A stretch of 64,000 nucleotides of DNA from NCBI RefSeq assembly GCF_007713735.2, contig NZ_VMNW02000014.1, positions 1 to 64,000 of the forward strand, given 5' to 3'. The first letter of the stretch is position 1. Each line of letters starts with the position of its first letter. This DNA is from Amycolatopsis acidicola (GTDB taxonomy: Bacteria > Actinomycetota > Actinomycetes > Mycobacteriales > Pseudonocardiaceae). Under the pieces are notes generated by a model. That model worked only from the letters and a program-made list of their open reading frames with translations. It was not told the origin of the DNA and did not search any database. Shown piece after piece: positions 57,020 to 64,000 of the stretch. Made by a program: the position numbers and the translations under genes.

Positions 57020-57357
57020 GGGGCATCGATACCGGAACCGGTTAAGGAGTACGGCCGTACGGTGTCGAAAAACCGGCTGGTATCGTCCGCGATGTGGAGG
57101 CGGAATATCGGCCGCGCTCCCGATGGCGGAACCCCGACCAGCACTGTGGCGATCGAGACGAGGAGCCACGGGGCAGTGGTCGGCCGGACCGTTCTCGGAG
57201 ATCTAACGCCGAATTTCCCCGTGGCTGAGTGTTCACCCCTGGTTCACCCTGGGGAGCCGCTTCCAACTGCCCGAAACGTATCGGGTACGTTAAGTCCAGA
57301 TCGTGACGATTCCCCCGGCGGAGTGAACGCCGGCCGGGAGAACCGGAAGGAGCCCAG
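57020..57357 (+). other. 338-bp leader before atpB with candidate promoter
   Basis: No credible gene. A nested inverted repeat occupies 57027-57085. A TACGTT hexamer at 57286-57291 could be a -10 box for the atp operon, followed by a ~65-nt leader. GGAAGGAG at about 57345-57353 is the atpB ribosome-binding site. Confidence 0.5.
57027..57085. repeat. Nested inverted repeat between atpI-like gene and atpB
   Basis: Three concentric pairs: CGATACC (57027-57033) with GGTATCG (57079-57085), CCGGTT (57038-57043) with AACCGG (57071-57076), and the perfect 12-bp palindrome GTACGGCCGTAC (57049-57060). It begins 8 bp after the atpI-like stop. Could be a terminator, processing site or operator. Confidence 0.6.
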
Positions 57358-58140
57358 TTGGGCGCGCTGCTAGTAGCCGAGGGTGACACTTTCACGCCCC
57401 CTGGCGCCGCAGATTTCGACCTGCCGCCGATCTTCGGCTTTGTCACCAAGCCGATGATCCTGGTCGTCTTGTCGGTCATCATCGTCGCCGCGTTCTTCCT
57501 GATCAGCTCGCGCAAGCTGAGCATCGTGCCGGGCAGGTGGCAGTTCGCCGCCGAGTCCGTCTACGACTTCGGGCGCAACAACATCGCGCGCGAGCAGATC
57601 GGTTCGAAGGACTTCAAACCCTTCATCCCGCTGGTCCTGTCGCTGTTCACCTTCATACTGGTGAACAACCTGTTCGGGATCATCCCGTTCCTCCAGTTCC
57701 CGACGATGGCGCACATCGGTTTCCCGGTCGCGCTCTCGGTGCTGGTGGTCTACCCCGTGTACCACTTCGTGGGGATGAAGCGCCACGGCGTCGGCGGCTA
57801 CCTCAAGCACCAGCTTTTCCCGCCGGGCGCGCCCAAGGCGGTCTACCTGCTGCTGACGCCGATCGAGTTCATCCAGAAGTTCATCATGAACCCGATCACG
57901 CTCGCGATCCGGGTTTTCGCCGCCATGTTCGCCGGACACCTCATCCTCATGGTGTTCACCGTGGCCGGTGAGTTCCTGCTGCTGCACGCGAGCGGCGTGT
58001 TCAAGCCGGTTTCGGTCGTGTCGTTCCTCTTCGCGCTGCTGATGACGGGCGTCGAGGCGCTGATCCAGGTCATCCAGGCCTACGTGTTCGCCATCCTCTC
58101 GGCGAACTACATCGGCGCGGCACTGGCCGAAGAGCACTGA
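57358..58140 (+). CDS. atpB: F1Fo ATP synthase subunit a
   Basis: A 260-aa membrane subunit forming the proton half-channels. The essential Arg lies in MNPITLAIRVFAAMFAGHL; VQAYVFAILSANYIGAALA-type final helix (here VIQAYVFAILSANYIGA). A TTG start at 57358 with GGAAGGAG upstream gives MGALLVAEGDTFTPP; no better start exists nearby. Confidence 0.94.
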   Translation: MGALLVAEGDTFTPPGAADFDLPPIFGFVTKPMILVVLSVIIVAAFFLISSRKLSIVPGRWQFAAESVYDFGRNNIAREQIGSKDFKPFIPLVLSLFTFILVNNLFGIIPFLQFPTMAHIGFPVALSVLVVYPVYHFVGMKRHGVGGYLKHQLFPPGAPKAVYLLLTPIEFIQKFIMNPITLAIRVFAAMFAGHLILMVFTVAGEFLLLHASGVFKPVSVVSFLFALLMTGVEALIQVIQAYVFAILSANYIGAALAEEH

Positions 58141-58210
58141 TAGAAGACCACCACAACCGCAAGCCCCCGATCCGCGGAGTACGCGGACCGACTGGAAAGG
58201 GATATACCAA

Positions 58211-58468
58211 GTGAGCAACATCGTTCTTGCGCAGGCGGCCGAATCCGCGGTGAACCTCAACCCGGGCCTCGCTGCCATCGGTTACGGCCTCGGCGCCATC
58301 GGCCCCGGTATCGGTGTGGGTCTGATCTGGGCCGCGGTCATCAACGGCACCGCCCGGCAGCCGGAGGCGCAGGGCAAGCTGATGGGTATCGCGTGGACCA
58401 CGTTCGTGCTTACCGAGGTGCTCGCGCTGCTGGGTCTGGTCATCTACTTCATCGCCTCCGCTGCCTGA
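58211..58468 (+). CDS. atpE: F1Fo ATP synthase subunit c
   Basis: An 85-aa hairpin proteolipid of the rotor ring. First helix GLAAIGYGLGAIGPGIGVGLIW, polar loop ARQPEAQGKL, second helix with proton-carrying Glu69 in FVLTEVLALLGLV. GTG start, GAAAGGGA upstream. Confidence 0.96.
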   Translation: MSNIVLAQAAESAVNLNPGLAAIGYGLGAIGPGIGVGLIWAAVINGTARQPEAQGKLMGIAWTTFVLTEVLALLGLVIYFIASAA

Positions 58469-58497
58469 GTTAACCGCTCAACGCTGAAGGAGTCGTT

Positions 58498-59043
58498 GTG
58501 AAAACGCAGATCCTGCTCGCCGCGGAGGACACACCGAACCCGGTGCTGCCCGACTGGGGCGAGGTCATCCTCGGCCTGGTCGCCTTCCTGATCCTGCTGT
58601 GGCTGCTGAAGAAGTACGCGGTGCCGCGGTTCGAGAAGCTCTACGAGGAGCGGACCGCCAAGATCGAGGGCGGCATCGAGAAGGCCGAGAAGGCACAGGC
58701 CGAGGCCGAAGAGGCGTACGCCAAGTACAAGGCGCAGCTCGCCGACGCCTACACCGAGGCGGCCAAGATCCGCGATGACGCACGGCTCGAAGCCGAGCGG
58801 ATCAAGGAGGAGCTGCGCGCCGAGGCGCAGGACGAGGCCGCGCGCATCATCGCGCAGGGCCACGCCGCGCTGCAGGCGCAGAAGGCGCAGATCGTCGCCG
58901 AGCTGCGCAACGAGCTGGGCCGCAACTCGGTCGAGCTGGCCAGCCGGATCGTCGGGGAGTCCCTGGAGGACGAGACCCGCCGCCGTGGCACGGTCGACCG
59001 TTTCCTCGCCGAGCTCGGGACCGGTAACGGAGCAGGGAAGTAG
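58498..59043 (+). CDS. atpF: F1Fo ATP synthase subunit b
   Basis: A 181-aa stator subunit: membrane helix VILGLVAFLILLWLLKKYAV near residues 23-42, then a long charged coiled coil (KAEKAQAEAEEAYAKYKAQL). GTG start with AAGGAG. It is separate from delta, unlike the b-delta fusion of mycobacteria. Confidence 0.95.
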   Translation: MKTQILLAAEDTPNPVLPDWGEVILGLVAFLILLWLLKKYAVPRFEKLYEERTAKIEGGIEKAEKAQAEAEEAYAKYKAQLADAYTEAAKIRDDARLEAERIKEELRAEAQDEAARIIAQGHAALQAQKAQIVAELRNELGRNSVELASRIVGESLEDETRRRGTVDRFLAELGTGNGAGK

Positions 59044-59051
59044 AAGGCCGG

Positions 59052-59882
59052 ATGACAACCGCGACGACACTGCACGCCGCCAGCCGCGAGGCGCTCGCCA
59101 CCGCCGAGTCCACGCTCGACGAGGTGCTCGGCGGGGCCGGGGCCGACCCGGCCGCGATCGGCACCGAGCTGCTGTCCGTGGTCACCCTGCTGAGCGGGGA
59201 GATCGGGCTGCGCCGGGCGCTGGGCGACGGGTCGAGCGACCCGGACGCTCGTGAACGCCTGGTCACCTCGCTGTTCGACGGCAAGGTGTCGGCATCCGCG
59301 CTTCGGGTGCTCAAGCGCGCGGTCGCCCTGCGCTGGTCCAGCCCGCGCGAGCTCGTGGACGGGCTCGAGGCGCTGGGCCGGTCGGCACTGTTGACCAGTG
59401 CGGAAAAGGCCGGGAACCTGGACATGGTAGAGGACGAATTGTTCCGGATCGCCCGTATCGTGGTGGGGGAGCCGGAGCTGGACCAGGCGCTGTCGGATCA
59501 GGCGGCGCCCGCCGAAGCCAAGCGAAAGCTGGTGCGGAACCTGTTCGCGGGCAAGGTCGGCGACGTGACGCTGGCCCTCGTCGAGCAGGTGGTCACCCGG
59601 CAGGTCGGCCGTGGCGTCGGCTTCGGGCTCGACCGGCTGGTCAAGCTGACGGCGGAGCGTCGTCAGCGCTCCGTGGCCTACGTGACCAGCGCGAACGCGC
59701 TGTCGCAGCCGCAGCAGGAGCAGCTGGCCGAGAAGTTGCACGGCATCTACGGCAGGCCGATCGCGCTGCACGTGGAGATCGACCCCCGCCTCGGCGGCGG
59801 GCTGGTCGTCCGTGTCGGTGACGAGGTCATCGACGGCAGTGCCGCCGGCCGGATCGCGGCGCTGCGCAGGCAGCTGGCGTGA
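59052..59882 (+). CDS. atpH: F1Fo ATP synthase subunit delta
   Basis: A 276-aa stator subunit linking b to the alpha3beta3 head. C-terminal signature [23 protein letters not shown]. About 90 residues longer at the N-terminus than the E. coli protein, as is usual in non-mycobacterial actinobacteria. Follows atpF by 8 bp. Confidence 0.93.
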   Translation: MTTATTLHAASREALATAESTLDEVLGGAGADPAAIGTELLSVVTLLSGEIGLRRALGDGSSDPDARERLVTSLFDGKVSASALRVLKRAVALRWSSPRELVDGLEALGRSALLTSAEKAGNLDMVEDELFRIARIVVGEPELDQALSDQAAPAEAKRKLVRNLFAGKVGDVTLALVEQVVTRQVGRGVGFGLDRLVKLTAERRQRSVAYVTSANALSQPQQEQLAEKLHGIYGRPIALHVEIDPRLGGGLVVRVGDEVIDGSAAGRIAALRRQLA

Positions 59883-59931
59883 ACCACAAGACTTTGAACA
59901 CTGGCAAGAACGAAGCGAGAGCGGGAACGAC

Positions 59932-61575
59932 ATGGCGGAGCTGACGATCTCCTCGGACGAGATCCGTAGCGCGATCGAGAACTACGTCTCGAGTTACTCA
60001 CCCGACGTGAGCCGGGAAGAGGTCGGCACCGTCGTGGACACCGGTGACGGCGTCGCCCACGTGGAGGGCCTGCCCTCCACGATGGCGAACGAGCTGCTGG
60101 AGTTCCCCGGCGGCATCCTCGGCGTCGCGCAGAACCTGGAGCCGCGCCAGATCGGCGTCGTGATCCTGGGTAACTACGAGAAGATCGAAGAGGGCCAGGA
60201 GGTCAAGCGGACCGGGCAGATCCTGTCCATCCCGGTCGGCGAGAAGTTCCTCGGCCGGGTCATCGACCCCCTCGGCACCCCGATCGACGGCCTCGGTGAC
60301 ATCGAGTCGGACGAGCGCCGGGCGCTGGAGCTGCAGGCCGCTTCGGTGGTCGAGCGGCAGCCGGTGTCCGAGCCGCTGCAGACCGGGATCACCGCCATCG
60401 ACGCGATGACGCCGATCGGCCGCGGCCAGCGCCAGCTGATCATCGGTGACCGCAAGACCGGCAAGACCGCGGTCTGCGTCGACACGATCATCAACCAGAA
60501 GGCCAACTGGGAGAGCGGCGACCCGGCCAAGCAGGTCCGCTGCATCTACGTCGCGGTCGGCCAGAAGGGCTCCACGATCGCCGGTGTGCGCAAGTCGCTG
60601 GAGGACGCGGGCGCGCTGGAGTACACCACGATCGTCGCGGCACCGGCTTCGGACTCCGCCGGCTTCAAGTGGCTGGCCCCGTACACCGGTTCGGCGCTCG
60701 GCCAGCACTGGATGTACCAGGGCAAGCACGTCCTGATCGTGTTCGACGACCTGTCGAAGCAGGCCGACGCCTACCGCGCGATCTCGCTGCTGCTGCGCCG
60801 CCCGCCGGGCCGCGAAGCCTTCCCCGGCGACGTCTTCTACTTGCACTCCCGGCTCCTCGAGCGGTGCGCGAAGCTGTCGGACGAGCTGGGCGCCGGCTCC
60901 CTGACCGGTCTCCCGGTCATCGAGACCAAGGCCAACGACATCTCGGCCTACATCCCCACCAACGTCATCTCCATCACCGACGGGCAGTGCTTCTTCCAGT
61001 CGGACCTGTTCAACTCGGGGCAGCGCCCGGCGGTCGACGTGACCACCTCGGTGTCCCGTGTCGGTGGTGACGCGCAGATCAAGGCGATGAAGAAGGTCTC
61101 GGGTTCGCTGCGGATCGACCTGTCGCAGTACCAGGAGCTGCAGGCCTTCGCGGCCTTCGCCTCCGACCTCGACCCGACCTCGCGCGCCCAGCTGGACCGC
61201 GGTGTCCGCCTGTACGAGGTGCTCAAGCAGCCGCAGTACTCGCCGGTCCCGGTCGAGCAGCAGGTCGTCACCGTGTACCTCGGCACCAACGGGCACTTCG
61301 ACGACGTGCCGGTGGAGGACGTGGCCCGGTTCAACCACGAGCTGCTGGAGAACCTGCGCCACAAGCACGACGACATCCTCGCCGAGATCCGCGACAAGGG
61401 GCAGTGGGGCGACGAGCTCGCCGAGCGGGTCGTCTCGGCCACGAACGAGTTCAAGCGGGGCTTCACCACCTCCGGCGGTCAGACCCTGACCAACGAGGCC
61501 GAAGCCGAGGCGATGGACGCCGACAAGGTCGGGCAGGAGACCGTGAAGGTCAACAAGCCCGCCCCGAAGAACTGA
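59932..61575 (+). CDS. atpA: F1Fo ATP synthase subunit alpha
   Basis: A 547-aa non-catalytic nucleotide-binding subunit. P-loop [24 protein letters not shown], and the ATP-synthase alpha/beta signature region [18 protein letters not shown]-terminal ~35 residues are an Ala/Glu/Asp/Lys-rich extension ([15 protein letters not shown]), as described for actinobacterial alpha subunits where it restrains ATP hydrolysis (best known in mycobacteria). Confidence 0.97.
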   Translation: MAELTISSDEIRSAIENYVSSYSPDVSREEVGTVVDTGDGVAHVEGLPSTMANELLEFPGGILGVAQNLEPRQIGVVILGNYEKIEEGQEVKRTGQILSIPVGEKFLGRVIDPLGTPIDGLGDIESDERRALELQAASVVERQPVSEPLQTGITAIDAMTPIGRGQRQLIIGDRKTGKTAVCVDTIINQKANWESGDPAKQVRCIYVAVGQKGSTIAGVRKSLEDAGALEYTTIVAAPASDSAGFKWLAPYTGSALGQHWMYQGKHVLIVFDDLSKQADAYRAISLLLRRPPGREAFPGDVFYLHSRLLERCAKLSDELGAGSLTGLPVIETKANDISAYIPTNVISITDGQCFFQSDLFNSGQRPAVDVTTSVSRVGGDAQIKAMKKVSGSLRIDLSQYQELQAFAAFASDLDPTSRAQLDRGVRLYEVLKQPQYSPVPVEQQVVTVYLGTNGHFDDVPVEDVARFNHELLENLRHKHDDILAEIRDKGQWGDELAERVVSATNEFKRGFTTSGGQTLTNEAEAEAMDADKVGQETVKVNKPAPKN

Positions 61576-61585
61576 CCGGATAACC

Positions 61586-62530
61586 ATGGCGCAGCTTCGC
61601 GAGCTCCGGGCCAAGATCCGGGCGACGAAATCGATCGGAAAGATCACCAAGGCGATGGAGCTCATCGCCACCTCGCGCATCGGCCGCGCGCAGGCGCGGG
61701 TCGAGGCATCCCGGCCGTACTCGGGGGAGATCACCAAGGTGCTCTCCGCGCTGGCGGGCGCGGCGGCGAGCCTGGACGACCCGTTCCTCGTCGAGCGGGA
61801 AAACCCGAAGCGCGCGGCGGTGCTGGTGGTCACCAGTGACAAGGGCCTGTGCGGTGGTTACAACACCAACGTGCTGCGGGCCACCGAGGAACTGCTCTCC
61901 CTGCTCCGCGAGCAGGGCAAGCAGCCCTTGGTCTACGTCATCGGCGGCAAGGGCGTGAACTACTACCGGTTCCGCGGCCGCGAGATCGTGGACAGCTGGA
62001 CGGGCTTCTCCGACCAGCCGCACTACGAGAACGCGGCCACGGCCGGGGACACGCTGACCAAGGCGTTCCTCGCCGGGCAGGACGACACGGCCGAAGGGCC
62101 TGGCGCGGACGGGATCGAGGGCGTGGACGAGGTGCACATCGTGTACACCGAGTTCAAGTCCATGCTCACGCAGACCCCGGCCGCCAAGCGGATCGCTCCG
62201 CTCGAGGTCGAGTACAGCGAGGAGGGTGCGGAGCCCAAGCCGGGCGACATCACCCCCGCCTACGAGTTCGAGCCCAGCGCGGACCGGCTGCTGACGGCCC
62301 TGCTGCCGAAGTACATCAACACGCGGATCTTCTCGGCGCTGCTGGAATCGGCCGCGTCCGAGCTGGCCGCCCGGCGGACGGCCATGAAAGCGGCCTCGGA
62401 CAACGCCAACGATCTGGTCAACACCTACACCCGCCTGGCCAACCAGGCGCGGCAGGCCCAGATCACGCAGGAGATCAGCGAAATCGTCGGTGGGGCCGAT
62501 GCGCTCGCCGCTGTAGGAAGTGATGAGTAG
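61586..62530 (+). CDS. atpG: F1Fo ATP synthase subunit gamma
   Basis: A 314-aa central rotor. N-terminal [27 protein letters not shown] coiled coil (in parts), [18 protein letters not shown], and C-terminal [13 protein letters not shown]. An acidic insertion ([17 protein letters not shown]) in the middle is characteristic of actinobacterial gamma. Its TAG stop directly abuts the atpD ATG. Confidence 0.96.
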   Translation: MAQLRELRAKIRATKSIGKITKAMELIATSRIGRAQARVEASRPYSGEITKVLSALAGAAASLDDPFLVERENPKRAAVLVVTSDKGLCGGYNTNVLRATEELLSLLREQGKQPLVYVIGGKGVNYYRFRGREIVDSWTGFSDQPHYENAATAGDTLTKAFLAGQDDTAEGPGADGIEGVDEVHIVYTEFKSMLTQTPAAKRIAPLEVEYSEEGAEPKPGDITPAYEFEPSADRLLTALLPKYINTRIFSALLESAASELAARRTAMKAASDNANDLVNTYTRLANQARQAQITQEISEIVGGADALAAVGSDE

Positions 62531-63955
<1,425 letters not shown>

Positions 63956-63980
63956 CGTTGGCGAGGACGGCGGGACGGGT

Positions 63981-63993
63981 GTCCACTGTGGAC
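63981..63993. repeat. Palindrome GTCCACTGTGGAC after atpD
   Basis: Perfect copy of the dispersed 13-bp palindrome, 25 bp past the atpD stop, close to where atpC should start. Confidence 0.7.
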
Positions 63994-64000
63994 TTCCGCC

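Noticed and set aside
57062..57373. 103-residue frame (SKNRLVSSAMWRR...) before atpB
   Set aside because: GTG start lies inside the nested inverted repeat, there is no ribosome-binding site, and the end overlaps the atpB start.

Overview
The window looks like chromosomal DNA of a high-GC actinomycete, most likely a member of the Pseudonocardiaceae such as Amycolatopsis. This is inferred from very high GC, abundant GTG starts, 4-bp GTGA/ATGA gene overlaps, and the gene order argS-lysA-hom-thrC-thrB-rho-rpmE-prfA-prmC-tsaC-wecA-atp, which is the conserved actinobacterial arrangement also known from Mycobacterium. The genus is not proven by anything read here.

Layout. (1) 0.2-9.5 kb: a minus-strand operon malQ-treX-treY-treZ that turns glycogen/maltodextrin into trehalose, with a divergent GH13 enzyme. 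(2) 9.5-12.3 kb: an HdeD-like membrane protein, NAD kinase and a secreted lytic transglycosylase. (3) 12.3-18.9 kb: a 2-oxoacid (pyruvate-type) dehydrogenase operon lpdA-pdhA-pdhB-pdhC, preceded by a PucR-type and a MarR-type regulator. The MarR gene is divergent from a dihydroxyphthalate-decarboxylase/substrate-binding-like gene across a perfect 12-bp palindrome. (4) 19.9-20.1 kb: a ~200-bp MITE-like element. (5) 20.1-30.1 kb: the most unusual locus, with five proteins of the CoA-dependent acyltransferase (condensation/PapA/WS-DGAT) superfamily around an MGT-type glycosyltransferase and a DrrAB-like ABC exporter; it looks like an acylated-glycolipid (or other acylated glycoside) assembly and export cluster lacking its own PKS or NRPS. 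(6) 30-33.4 kb: a small unknown protein, a methyltransferase, a frameshifted methyltransferase and LtrA. (7) 33.5-38.6 kb: a membrane formate dehydrogenase operon whose catalytic subunit has an in-frame TGA at the selenocysteine position, followed at the right spacing by a textbook bacterial SECIS hairpin. (8) 38.7-43 kb: SnoaL-like protein, sulfotransferase, tRNA-Arg(CCG), CDF metal exporter with a DtxR/IdeR-like box, DUF305 and DUF3105 proteins. (9) 43-64 kb: core genes for arginyl-tRNA, lysine/threonine synthesis, Rho, L31, RF1 and its methyltransferase, t6A synthesis, WecA and the F1Fo ATP synthase (atpB to atpD; atpC would lie beyond the edge).

How it works together. Core biosynthetic and energy genes dominate the right third. 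The accessory middle contains two coherent systems: a selenoprotein formate oxidation complex feeding electrons into the membrane, and the acyltransferase/glycosyltransferase/ABC cluster. The sequence also carries dispersed palindromes (GTCCACWGTGGAC, five perfect copies), an array of 21-bp tandem repeats after prfA, a possible attenuator in the rho leader, and a nested inverted repeat between the atpI-like gene and atpB.
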